This document shows positions 55,228 through 63,915 of a stretch of DNA of 64,000 bases, one piece after another. The stretch comes from Marinifilum fragile JCM 15579 (GTDB lineage: Bacteria > Bacteroidota > Bacteroidia > Bacteroidales > Marinifilaceae). The stretch spans positions 55,630 to 119,629 of the forward strand of contig NZ_BAZX01000014.1 in assembly GCF_001310955.1 (NCBI RefSeq), in the 5' to 3' direction. Position 1 is the first letter of the stretch, and each line of letters opens with the position of its first letter. The notes under the pieces are model-generated. The model saw only the letters and a list, made by a program, of their open reading frames with translations. It was not told the DNA's origin and ran no database searches. Made by a program: the position numbers and the translations under genes.

Positions 55228-55417
55228 AGCTGTTCATTTTTATGGTAACAAATTATAATCAACAACAGGTGCATTTATAGCATAATTCCCACTGGAATCA
55301 TTCCAAAATACTAACCTCATGAGAGGATGAGTTCAAAGAACGTTTTATTTATTATATAGTACGAATTTTAATCTTTATTGTTTCGGCAATACAGGTGTTT
55401 GCATTTTGATTTTCAGC

Positions 55418-56122
55418 TTATTGCAATTTAAAATTCACAAAAGCAGAATAATAAACTGCAACAGGTTTTAATCGTTGCATACCAGGCTTAAATTTTGGCA
55501 AGCTTTTTAACACTCTAATCACCTCATTGTCAAGCAATGGATCAACTGATCTTGTAATTTGAATATCAGAAATCTCACCTGTTTTGGTCACTACAAATCT
55601 TACAAATACTCTTCCCTGAATACATGATTCTTGTGCAGCAACAGGATATCTAACGGAGGATCGCAAAGTCTTAAAAAGATCCATATTACCCTCTTTGTAA
55701 TTCTCATTTTTATCAGGATTAAAAACTGGCATATGTTCCACAACTGCAAACGGTGTTTCTTCAACAAATTCTTCAGGAACTTCCTCAATCACTGTTAATG
55801 GTACCTCATCATTAGGATCACCAAATGTATCCTCAGGCTCAAAATCAATTCCGTCTTCTTCATTATCCACTAATAAGGGCGCAAGCAATTCTATCTTTTT
55901 AACTTTTGGCGGCTCATTAGGTTTTTCAGGCTCACGATAGGTAATTGGTATCAACATATCCATATCATCCAATACCTCGAGAACAACATCTTTAGGTTCG
56001 TCAAATGGAACCTCATATTCGAAAGCAGTTAAAACCAATGCAAAACTGAAAATTAATCCAAACTGCAAAAACATGATTCTTTTCTTCTCCAAATTATATT
56101 TAGCATTCTTCTTCTCTTTCAT
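55418..56122 (-). CDS. TonB-like energy transducer, acidic linker (copy B)
   Basis: 234 residues with the same layout as its neighbours: NAKYNLEKKRIMFLQFGLIF start, TM helix, acidic linker (DNEEDGIDFEPEDTFGDPND), the conserved VVEHMPVFNPDKNENY block, and TonB_C (VRYPVAAQESCIQGRVFVRF, KSLPKFKPGMQRLKPVAVYY). It lies 59 bases after copy A. Confidence 0.85.
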   Translation of the reverse strand: MKEKKNAKYNLEKKRIMFLQFGLIFSFALVLTAFEYEVPFDEPKDVVLEVLDDMDMLIPITYREPEKPNEPPKVKKIELLAPLLVDNEEDGIDFEPEDTFGDPNDEVPLTVIEEVPEEFVEETPFAVVEHMPVFNPDKNENYKEGNMDLFKTLRSSVRYPVAAQESCIQGRVFVRFVVTKTGEISDIQITRSVDPLLDNEVIRVLKSLPKFKPGMQRLKPVAVYYSAFVNFKLQ

Positions 56123-56181
56123 AGCTCTTAGAATTAAAGGTTCAATAACAACTAATTTCTTAGTTAATATCTATAAAAAAA

Positions 56182-56886
56182 TTATTGCAGCACAAACGAA
56201 ATATATCCGCTAAACCAAACACTTACAGGTTTATTTCTTTGCATACCGGGTTTAAACTTAGGCAAGTTACTAACCACTCTAATGGCTTCTTCATCCAATG
56301 ATGAATCAACTGAACGAACCACTTTAATGTTAGCAATTTCACCAGTTTTGGTAACAACAAATCTTACAAACACTTTTCCTTGTATGCCATTTTCCTGCGC
56401 AATTGTTGGGTAACGAGCCATTTTTTGCATGGTAATGAATAAATCACGTTGTCCCTGTTCGTAGGTTTTGTTCTTTCTGGGATTAAAAACTGGCATCTGT
56501 TCTACTTTCACAAATGGCGTATCTTCATCAACTTCCTCTTCATCTTCATTTACAGCAACAATAGCAAATTCATCATCTTCTGATAAGTCTGCATCCTCAA
56601 TCTCAAGATCTTCAATTTCTTCGTCATCATCTGCCAATAAAAGTTCTGCCAACTCCATCAGCTTTACTTTTGGCTGCTCTTTAGGTTTTGGTTTATCCTG
56701 AACAGTAATCGGAATAATCTCGTCCATTTCTTCAAGGACGTCCATGGTTAATTCCTCGGTTTTAGAAACTGGTGTTTTGTACTCGAAAGCGGCTAAAACA
56801 ATTAAAAAACTAAGTAAAAAACCGATTTGTAAGAACATTCCTCTTTTCTTTTCTAAATCGTAGCGGGGATTCTTTTTTACTTCCAT
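56182..56886 (-). CDS. TonB-like energy transducer, acidic linker (copy A)
   Basis: 234 residues. NPRYDLEKKRGMFLQIGFLL leads into one TM helix, then an acidic linker (DDDEEIEDLEIEDADLSEDD), the block VKVEQMPVFNPRKNKTYEQG, and TonB_C (ARYPTIAQENGIQGKVFVRF, KFKPGMQRNKPVSVWFSGY). It is the gene next to the M56 protease and probably in one operon with blaI and M56 (100-base gap). Confidence 0.85.
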   Translation of the reverse strand: MEVKKNPRYDLEKKRGMFLQIGFLLSFLIVLAAFEYKTPVSKTEELTMDVLEEMDEIIPITVQDKPKPKEQPKVKLMELAELLLADDDEEIEDLEIEDADLSEDDEFAIVAVNEDEEEVDEDTPFVKVEQMPVFNPRKNKTYEQGQRDLFITMQKMARYPTIAQENGIQGKVFVRFVVTKTGEIANIKVVRSVDSSLDEEAIRVVSNLPKFKPGMQRNKPVSVWFSGYISFVLQ

Positions 56887-56986
56887 AACATTGAATTTTG
56901 GTTAGACAATAAATTGGTTTTGTGTTTATTCCTAAGAAATTAGTCATTAGAACTAATTTCTTAGTTAATATACGTAAAAAATTTTA

Positions 56987-58798
56987 TTATTTCAAAGCAA
57001 AACGAATAGGAATTGTATAACTCACCTTAACTTTTCTTCCTTGTTGCTCTCCAGGAATCCAGTAAGGCATACTATTTATAACACGAAGAGCCTCTTCATT
57101 TAACTCCACATTAGCACCTTTAATAATTTTTGCATCCGAAACACTACCATCTTTATTCACATTGAACTTCACATACACTTTTCCTTCGTAACCTTGCTCA
57201 GCAGCTAGGATCGGATATTTTAAATTTCTAGCAACCCACGTTCTTAAGCTTCCATTTCCACCTGGGAATTCTGGCATTTTCTCAACAACAGTATATTCTT
57301 GATTATAATTTTCCAATTTCGCTAAATTATCAGTATGATAATCCGAAGCATTTTTAAGTCTTGCAAGAACTGGTTTTCTAATCACTATTGGTTGTTCAAG
57401 TACAAAGTCTTTCAATTTAAAATCAATTGGTAATGTATAAGCAACATTTACCAAGTTGCCCTTGTGCTTGCCTGGTGTCCAATTAGGTAATCCCTTTACC
57501 ACTCTCAATGCTTCCTTATCGAGTTCAGGGGAAACTCCTTTATTCACATATACATTTTTAACTTCCCCTGATTTTCCAACAACAAAACTTATAAATACTT
57601 TTCCTTCTGTTTTGTTCTTCTCTGCTGCCTTAGGGTATCTCATTTCATTGGCGATATATTTCTTCAGTACATTTATACCTCCAGGATATTCAGGCATTTC
57701 ATCGGCAATTCTATAAATCTGATTCGGACTTACTTCTTCCTTATACTTTAAGGCTGAAATACCATTTACAGCAGATCCATGAACGAAATTCAATTCATCA
57801 TCGTAATTAGAATATTGTCTATCTGAAAAAGAATAGAATTGCTTTAATCCATCAGGAATAAATTCATTAAAAGAAAAATCCTGGGAAAGTTTTTCCTTTT
57901 CTTCTATCGTAAAAGCAAAGGCAGATAGCAATACCAAAACAATTGGAAGCAACAATAAAAGTTTAACCAACGCAATCTTTGGAGTTTTAATTTTGCCTAA
58001 CATCGAAATTCTTTTTTTCAATGTTGATTGACCAAAATTGTTTGCCAATCGAAATAAATCGCCTCCTGCAAATTGATTGACAATATGCATTTTGTATTCG
58101 TTCGGATTAACCGAACCATTTACCACCTTATCATCAGCCAAATACTCGTGTACTTCCTGAATGGAACTCTTGTACATCCAAACAAATGGATTAATCCAAA
58201 ACACTACCGTAAGTACTTCCAATACCAAAAGATCAAAGGTGTGCAACTGATCAACATGCACTCTTTCATGTGCCAATATTGATGCAAATCCTGGCTTTTT
58301 ATAATCCTTATTGCTAATGAAAATGGCGTTTAAGAAAGAGAATGGCGGATAATCATCCTTCATTACTACCAACTGAACTCCATTCTCACGAATTCGATTA
58401 TTCGTTCTGGTCCAAATAAACAATTGAATTAGGTTTTTGGCAAAGCGAAGCGTCAGTAGTAATAATCCAATCAGGTAAATAAATCCAATATATTGATACC
58501 AATTAATATGATTATCAGCAGTTACAACAACTTCCTGCAACATATTCGCACTCAAATATTGCTGAGAAGTCAGTACTACTGCATCAAGCATTGCATAATC
58601 AGATGTTACGGGATTTGTTTCTACCTGAAAAGGTATTTTAAGAGATGGAATTAGTAACGAGGCGGCCAAGGTCAGCATCAAGAACACACGGTTGATCCTG
58701 AAAAAGGTATCCCTTTTCAGAAACAACCAATACAAGGCATAAAAGAATGCCATGCAAATTGCTGATTGTAAAAAATATAGAATTACACCTGTTACCAT
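56987..58798 (-). CDS. M56 (BlaR1-type) membrane metalloprotease with two TonB C-terminal domains
   Basis: 603 residues. Four TM segments (around residues 5-25, 38-55, 105-125 and 280-300) frame a cytosolic gluzincin-type catalytic loop with His177, Glu178 and His181 in LAHERVHVDQ and the EYLADD motif for the third ligand. Two TonB_C domains follow on the periplasmic side, each opened by EMPEYPGG or KMPEFPGG. In BlaR1 the sensor domain binds beta-lactam and the protease cuts BlaI; here no penicillin-binding domain is present, so TonB-like domains may take its place. It starts 13 bases after blaI. Confidence 0.9.
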   Translation of the reverse strand: MVTGVILYFLQSAICMAFFYALYWLFLKRDTFFRINRVFLMLTLAASLLIPSLKIPFQVETNPVTSDYAMLDAVVLTSQQYLSANMLQEVVVTADNHINWYQYIGFIYLIGLLLLTLRFAKNLIQLFIWTRTNNRIRENGVQLVVMKDDYPPFSFLNAIFISNKDYKKPGFASILAHERVHVDQLHTFDLLVLEVLTVVFWINPFVWMYKSSIQEVHEYLADDKVVNGSVNPNEYKMHIVNQFAGGDLFRLANNFGQSTLKKRISMLGKIKTPKIALVKLLLLLPIVLVLLSAFAFTIEEKEKLSQDFSFNEFIPDGLKQFYSFSDRQYSNYDDELNFVHGSAVNGISALKYKEEVSPNQIYRIADEMPEYPGGINVLKKYIANEMRYPKAAEKNKTEGKVFISFVVGKSGEVKNVYVNKGVSPELDKEALRVVKGLPNWTPGKHKGNLVNVAYTLPIDFKLKDFVLEQPIVIRKPVLARLKNASDYHTDNLAKLENYNQEYTVVEKMPEFPGGNGSLRTWVARNLKYPILAAEQGYEGKVYVKFNVNKDGSVSDAKIIKGANVELNEEALRVINSMPYWIPGEQQGRKVKVSYTIPIRFALK

Positions 58799-58811
58799 TC
58801 ACCGATAAATT

Positions 58812-59186
58812 TTAAGAGCTTTGCTTTTTAATTTGCTCTTCAACCATTCTTTTAACCTCTTCCAACTCCGATAAGCTAACTTGTTCTTCCTTTGCGAAGA
58901 AGGATACCATATCTCGGTAGGAATTCGAGAAATAATTTCTTACAAATCCTTTCATGAATTTGCGAGTGTATTCTTTTTTGGTAATTAATGGGTGATATCT
59001 ATGACTTTTACCGAATGCAACATGCCCAACAAATCCTTTTTTCTCAAGGATTCGAACGATTGTTGAAACTGTATTGTAAGCTGGTTTTGGCTCAGGAATG
59101 CGCTCAATTACTTCCTTTACAAAGGCACTTTCAAGTTCCCAAAGGATCTGCATCACCTGTTCTTCAGCCCTGGTCAATTCTTTCAT
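58812..59186 (-). CDS. BlaI/MecI/CopY family transcriptional repressor
   Basis: 124 residues. The winged helix is seen in LTRAEEQVMQILWELESAFVKE, KPAYNTVSTIVRILEKKGFV and GKSHRYHPLITKKEYTRKFM; the C-terminal helical dimer region is SLSELEEVKRMVEEQIKKQ. BlaI-type proteins repress their own operon until cut by the partner M56 protease, encoded 13 bases downstream. An operator-like dyad lies over the predicted promoter upstream. Confidence 0.92.
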   Translation of the reverse strand: MKELTRAEEQVMQILWELESAFVKEVIERIPEPKPAYNTVSTIVRILEKKGFVGHVAFGKSHRYHPLITKKEYTRKFMKGFVRNYFSNSYRDMVSFFAKEEQVSLSELEEVKRMVEEQIKKQSS

Positions 59187-59256
59187 TATTATTTGTATTA
59201 TTTAAAGTGGGACAATTTGTTTTTGTTTATTAAATCTGATTTTTTGACTTCTGACT

Positions 59257-59287
59257 TAAATATAGAACTATATTCTTAGTTTTCCAA
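59257..59287 (-). promoter_or_regulatory. Predicted promoter with overlapping BlaI-type operator dyad
   Basis: On the minus strand TTG (59287-59285) and TATATTTA (59264-59257) are separated by 20 bases, near the Bacteroidota consensus. A perfect 7-2-7 dyad AATATAG-AA-CTATATT (59259-59274) covers the -7 element, as expected for a repressor that blocks promoter opening. It lies 73 bases before the blaI start. Confidence 0.5.
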
Positions 59288-59352
59288 TCTTGATGAATAA
59301 AAATCATCAATAAAATCAATAAGCTACTGAATAGCTTGATGTAATCATATTA

Positions 59353-60135
59353 TTACTTGTTTATTTGAAATGAATCTGCATCAAGATGCACAGGAAATTT
59401 GGTCCTAAAATCATTCAATTGACTCAAACTTATGCTGTAAGTTTGAATGTTTGTTTTATGATCTTCACATTTTGCCAGAAGCTTTCCTTTAGCATCGAAA
59501 AGGGATGAATCTCCTGAGTATGATAAATTCATACCATCTTCCCCTACCCGATTCACACCTATCACATAACTTTGATTTTCAATTGCTCTTGCTTTCAACA
59601 GGGTATTCCAAACCTCTCTTCGGGCTTGAGGCCAGTTGGCAACATACAGCAATAAATCATATTCATCAATTCCTCGACTCCAAACCGGAAAGCGCAAATC
59701 GTAACAAACCAATGGACAAATTCGCCATTTACCAATCGTAAAAATCACACGCTCATTTCCTGCCTTAAAATGCATTTGTTCTTCTCCCATCCGAAACAAA
59801 TGTCTTTTATCGTAATAGGCTAAAACTCCTTCAGCATTTACAACATATAACCTGTTGTAATATTCCGAATTTTCTTCAACAATAATACTTCCCAGTATTA
59901 CAGCCAGAAGCTGCGAGGCCCATTTCTGCATCCAATTAATTGTTATCTCCGCAAATGGCGCTACCTTATCTTTATCCTTCATTAAAAATCCAGAGGTAAA
60001 CATCTCGGGTAAGACGATTAAATCACTTTCCTCTTCAATTTTTCCAAGTAGTTCAGAAAAATGATTCAAATTGGCTTCTACATCTCCCCAAATCAAATCG
60101 GATTGAACCAAGCTAACTTTTAACAGATCGGACAT
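59353..60135 (-). CDS. Nitrilase-superfamily amidase (omega-amidase YafV-like)
   Basis: About 260 residues from the ATG at 60135 (MSDLLKVSLVQSDLIW); a second ATG 9 bases upstream is possible. The Glu-Lys-Cys triad is present (positions counted from the upstream ATG): Glu47 in VLPEMF, Lys113 in YYDKRHLF and Cys147 in LVCYDLRF. The sequence type fits YafV-like omega-amidases, which hydrolyse omega-amides such as alpha-ketoglutaramate. It follows the acyltransferase gene by about a dozen bases, so both may be co-transcribed. Confidence 0.88.
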   Translation of the reverse strand: MSDLLKVSLVQSDLIWGDVEANLNHFSELLGKIEEESDLIVLPEMFTSGFLMKDKDKVAPFAEITINWMQKWASQLLAVILGSIIVEENSEYYNRLYVVNAEGVLAYYDKRHLFRMGEEQMHFKAGNERVIFTIGKWRICPLVCYDLRFPVWSRGIDEYDLLLYVANWPQARREVWNTLLKARAIENQSYVIGVNRVGEDGMNLSYSGDSSLFDAKGKLLAKCEDHKTNIQTYSISLSQLNDFRTKFPVHLDADSFQINK

Positions 60136-60147
60136 AACAAACAAAAT

Positions 60148-60696
60148 TTACAAGCCAGTAGAAAATCTTTCAGGATGTTTTGGCTTTGAGTTTATATAAT
60201 TGCTCTTGATAATTTTCATATCCTCCTCAACATTTCCTGTTGGATAAAAAGGCTCTCCGCAAGTTAAGGTTTTATCCTCATAATTGATTTCTGCCAAATA
60301 AATGGGAACATTTGCTTTTAAAGCGATAAAATAAAATCCTTTCTTCCAATCCGTTCTCAAACTCCTGCTACCTTCTGGTGCTATTGAAATATATAGGGAC
60401 TCCCTTTTCGAAAACTCTTCGGCCAATTGATCTGTCATATTCCCTTTTTTCGATCGATCAACCGGAATTACCCCCCACGACTTTAAAAGATATTTTAATG
60501 GAAAAACATAGAGTTCTTTCTTCATTAAAATCGTAGTTTTTACATTGTGCGACAGAAAGGCCAGCTTTCCCCAAACAAAGTCCCAATTGGAAGTATGAGG
60601 AACTGCAATGATTACAGCTTTTTTTACTTCTGGAATATCACCAATATATTTCCAGCCGAACATTCTCATGATCAGCCTACTTATACTTGCTCTCAT
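60148..60696 (-). CDS. 1-acylglycerol-3-phosphate acyltransferase-like protein
   Basis: 182 residues. The HX4D catalytic motif is HTSNWD (~residues 34-39) and a second block, APEGSRS, holds the glycerol-phosphate-binding region. This is the PlsC-like fold; short Bacteroidota members often act on other acyl acceptors, so the substrate is open. No TM segment is predicted after the N-terminal amphipathic region, so it is probably peripheral. Confidence 0.85.
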   Translation of the reverse strand: MRASISRLIMRMFGWKYIGDIPEVKKAVIIAVPHTSNWDFVWGKLAFLSHNVKTTILMKKELYVFPLKYLLKSWGVIPVDRSKKGNMTDQLAEEFSKRESLYISIAPEGSRSLRTDWKKGFYFIALKANVPIYLAEINYEDKTLTCGEPFYPTGNVEEDMKIIKSNYINSKPKHPERFSTGL

Positions 60697-60813
60697 AATT
60701 TTGTATTGAATCTAATGCAAAGCAATCAATTCTTTGTCTGTAAAACAACCTTTCTTCAAAGAAAATCTCTGAAAATAGCGCAGATTGGGAAAAGTATTCC
60801 CCTAAAAATTCTT

Positions 60814-60821
60814 TATTTTTG
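60814..60821 (+). promoter_or_regulatory. Possible -7 element of the YitT gene
   Basis: TATTTTTG, 58 bases before the start. A TTG lies 26 bases upstream, too far for a typical -33. Confidence 0.4.
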
Positions 60822-60878
60822 CATAATCTTATTATTCTTACAATTAAATTAAAGCTTACACACTAAAACATATTCACT

Positions 60879-61888
60879 TTGGCTTTTATACAAAAAGACG
60901 CAATTTTCTCAGGAAAATGGTTTTATAATTACTCACTGGTTATTGCCGGGGCATTTATCATGGCTGCTGGCTTTGTATTTTTTATTGTTCCTCACGATTT
61001 GGTTCCAGGTAGTATTTATGGAATTGGTATCGTAATCAACAAACTGACTCAAGGATTATTTCCTCAAGGATTGTTTGGTACATTAAATCCTGATGATTAC
61101 ACCGGATTCTTCTCGAGTATCCTGTATCATTTTATGGATTATTCAAACGATTTGTTCCGAAAGTTTGGAGGAGGAATCCCAGTTGGAATAACAAGTTTGG
61201 CGATAAATATTCCTTTAAGCTTATTGGGATAAAAGTTTTAGGTCCTCGATTTGGCGTAAAAACCATTCTGTCTTTTGTACTGTGTGCTTTGTTTTTAGAT
61301 ACAATTACAGCTTGGTGGGGCGTAATTCCTTTGGTTGATGATGTACTGCTTTCCTGTATTTTCGGAGGTATTTTTATTGGATTTGGTTTAGGTTTAATTC
61401 TAAAAGCCAGAGCTACTTCGGCAGGTTCGGATATTTTGGCAATGATGGTTGCAAAATTTGCTAAAACACCTCTTGGGCAAACTGTTATTTATATCGATTT
61501 TCTAATTGTTTTAAGTTGTTTGTACATCCAGCTTGATTGGCAAATTCCATTGTATTCGCTGGTAGTGCTATTTATTATAGGTAAGGTTACCGATATTACC
61601 TTGCAAGGATCATCCTACGAAAAAGCTTTATTTATTGTATCAGATCAATACGAAGAGATCAAAAACAAGGTAATTGGGGATATGAACAGAGGTGGCACCT
61701 TCTTAAAAGGAACCGGAATGTATGATGGAAGTGAAAAAAATATGATTTTTATGGTGGTAAATCGCCGTGAATTATCGATGCTTCAGGATTACATCCACTC
61801 AATCGATCCTGAAGCCTTTGTAACGGTAATGGAAACCAACGAAATTCTAGGAAAAGGTTTCAAATCCCTAAACGACAAATCTGTATAA
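60879..61888 (+). pseudogene. YitT family membrane protein, frameshifted as read
   Basis: The first part (YNYSLVIAGAFIMAAGFVFF, VVPHDLVPGSIYGIGIVIN-like region) and the second (TAWWGVIPLVDDVLLSCIFG, IFIGFGLGLILKARATSAGS, and a C-terminal DUF2179 domain) are in different frames. One added A at 61229 restores IPLSLLGIKVLGPRFGVK. YitT proteins have an N-terminal membrane domain and a soluble DUF2179 tail; transport roles are suggested but unproven. About 336 residues when repaired. Confidence 0.9.
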
Positions 61889-61897
61889 TTAGGTTGG

Positions 61898-62611
61898 TTA
61901 CTTTTTAAATTTCGCTACAATCTTACCCCATTTGGTAGTTTGTAGCTCTTTAATTTTATGCGATAGATTCTCAGAATCAGCAATCGGAATTTCGGCATTT
62001 CCAATTTTTAAAAACATGCGGAACAATTCCCGATCTGTTTCCGGAATTTCCGATAAATCCATTCGAGAGACATATAAACGAAGCTGCTCCTCCTCTTCTA
62101 TGCTTGTGCTTCCTGCATAGTATTTGGTAAGCAATTCATGACAAGAAGATTCTTTTAGAATGCCTTCGGGATCAACCTGTAAGCGAATTAATTTTCGAGC
62201 TTCGGCCAACATGGATTGTATATTATTTATTCCAAGTCCAACAATTTTTGATATGTCATCAATACTCATTCTTAACAAAGAACGCAAACAAAAGATCTCA
62301 GCCTGAATGGGAGCCAATTCTTCCAATAACCTACAAAAACGTATCAGCATTGGATTAACTTCGTCATTTTGACTTAGCACTCCTCCCGATGCACTTTTAC
62401 TAGTCACTTCTTTTTTTGCCAAATCTCTGGCGATTTTAAAAACAGGAGTCAAATCAGAATGAGATAGCACTTTCCTTTTATGCCAGCACTCCTCGAATGT
62501 TTTTCCAACGATTTGAATGGTTTGTTCAGAATTCTTAAGAATACAAAATACATAGTAATATATCTTGTTCGCATTGGAAAAGATAAAAGTATTGAAGTGA
62601 GATTTATCCAT
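61898..62611 (-). CDS. Sigma-70-like protein with C-terminal anti-sigma-like domain
   Basis: 237 residues. The N-terminal ~150 residues have the plan of an ECF sigma factor (HFNTFIFSNANKIYYYVFCI for region 2, and LLEELAPIQAEIFCLRSLLRMSIDDISKIVGLGINNIQSMLAEAR for region 4, given here in parts: LEELAPIQAEIF, DISKIVGLGINNIQ). The last ~80 residues (CHELLTKYYAGSTSIEEEEQ) look like the N-terminal domain of Bacteroidota anti-sigma or zinc-finger proteins, as if sigma and its control are fused. It meets YitT convergently with 9 bases between. Confidence 0.65.
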   Translation of the reverse strand: MDKSHFNTFIFSNANKIYYYVFCILKNSEQTIQIVGKTFEECWHKRKVLSHSDLTPVFKIARDLAKKEVTSKSASGGVLSQNDEVNPMLIRFCRLLEELAPIQAEIFCLRSLLRMSIDDISKIVGLGINNIQSMLAEARKLIRLQVDPEGILKESSCHELLTKYYAGSTSIEEEEQLRLYVSRMDLSEIPETDRELFRMFLKIGNAEIPIADSENLSHKIKELQTTKWGKIVAKFKK

Positions 62612-62700
62612 TAGTCAAGTAGTAGTAGATGTATCGAATAATACCAGATTTTAAAAAGTAAATTATACTTGCAAGTCCTGTAAATGTTACAAAATGCAAG

Positions 62701-62726
62701 AAAAAAGCGAGTATTTAAACTCGCTT
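62701..62726 (-). terminator. Terminator of the SDR gene
   Basis: On the minus strand an 8-bp stem AAGCGAGT/ACTCGCTT with a 6-nt loop runs into a T-run, 14 bases after the stop codon. Confidence 0.7.
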
Positions 62727-62739
62727 CAAATTACGTTTT

Positions 62740-63549
62740 TTATTTCAAAGGTGAATTAGGTTCTTTGGCCATATGATTATAGGTTAATTTCTCTAACAGG
62801 CTCGGGAACCATTTCTTCAACCATACTGTTAGCTTACCCTCCATAAAAGTCATAATCAACTCTCTTTTTCGCTTTACAACTGCATTGGCAATTAAACGAG
62901 CACATTCTTCGGCACTCATCATCTTGCTTTCGTCACGTGGAGTTTCACCCTGCGATGAACCATCTGCAGTTAATGCCACATTTCTTACATTCGAAGCTGT
63001 AAACCCTGGAGCCGCTACCAAAACATGAACTCCCGTTTTTAGGTTTTCAACCCTTAAGGTATCCAGGAATCCACGAATTGCATATTTCGATGCCGAATAT
63101 CCGGTACGTGCTGGCAAGCCAATATATCCAGCAATTGAAATTACACCCACAACCGAACCTTTTGCTTTGGTAATATAAGGCATGGCATACTTTGTACAAT
63201 ATACAGTACCCCAAAAGTTCACATCCATCAATTGTTTGATCACAGACAATTCCAAATCTGCAAACATCGCTCTCATCGAAATTCCTGCATTGTTAATCAA
63301 TACATCAATCGCACCGAATCTTTCAACGGTTTTGTCAATTAAATTCTTACAATCCTCCTCAATGCTAACATCGGTTTTTATCGACAATACTTCATTTCCT
63401 TTGGCAAGAATCTCCTCTTCTACTTCTTTTAATTTTTCAACATTTCTTGCTGCAAGCACAATTTTTGATCCACGAGAAGCAAACTCGAAAGCCAATGCTT
63501 TTCCAATACCAGATGATGCTCCGGTAATCACTACGATTTTATCATTCAT
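62740..63549 (-). CDS. SDR family oxidoreductase
   Basis: 269 residues. VVITGASSGIGKALAFEFA is the cofactor motif, LINNAGISMRAMFADLE the NNAG stretch, VISIAGYIGLPARTGYSASKYAIRG holds the catalytic Ser and YxxxK (as VISIAGYIG and YSASKYA). This is the classical SDR branch often annotated as a short-chain dehydrogenase/sterol or ketone reductase. The substrate is unknown. No neighbour suggests a pathway. Confidence 0.9.
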   Translation of the reverse strand: MNDKIVVITGASSGIGKALAFEFASRGSKIVLAARNVEKLKEVEEEILAKGNEVLSIKTDVSIEEDCKNLIDKTVERFGAIDVLINNAGISMRAMFADLELSVIKQLMDVNFWGTVYCTKYAMPYITKAKGSVVGVISIAGYIGLPARTGYSASKYAIRGFLDTLRVENLKTGVHVLVAAPGFTASNVRNVALTADGSSQGETPRDESKMMSAEECARLIANAVVKRKRELIMTFMEGKLTVWLKKWFPSLLEKLTYNHMAKEPNSPLK

Positions 63550-63853
63550 AAGGAAGATTTATTTTGCAATTTTTGTGTCCATTTGCATGAACTTAGATAA
63601 TGAATCACAAAATTAGAATTATTTTTTACGCTTTTTAGGAGCTTCTTCAATTTTTTGAAATTAAAAAGAAGACCAAATTCTGCTCATTTTTTCACCAAAA
63701 AAGGCCATTATCATAAGCAGACAAAGCCGTTTTTTAAATTTTGTATTTTTTTTTCAATTTCTTTTCGGTTTTATATCAATTTACGAACCAAGGATATAAA
63801 TTAAATCGTGCTGGTTTCTGTGGTTAAAATCCTGCAAATTCCGTAAAATTGAG
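63550..63853. other. Intergenic AT-rich stretch, nothing recognised
   Basis: About 300 AT-rich bases before the tRNA promoter. A run of T and A tracts near 63740-63770 is the only notable composition; no ORF, repeat or RNA motif is seen. Confidence 0.4.
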
Positions 63854-63885
63854 TTTGCGATTTAAATTTAATCGCTCTATATTTG
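63854..63885 (+). promoter_or_regulatory. Promoter of tRNA-Lys
   Basis: TTTG (63854-63857) and TATATTTG (63878-63885) with a 20-base spacer match the Bacteroidota -33/-7 consensus exactly; the predicted start is ~25 bases before the tRNA. Confidence 0.75.
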
Positions 63886-63915
63886 CATCGCTTTTGAAAA
63901 CAAAGGCTACACAAT

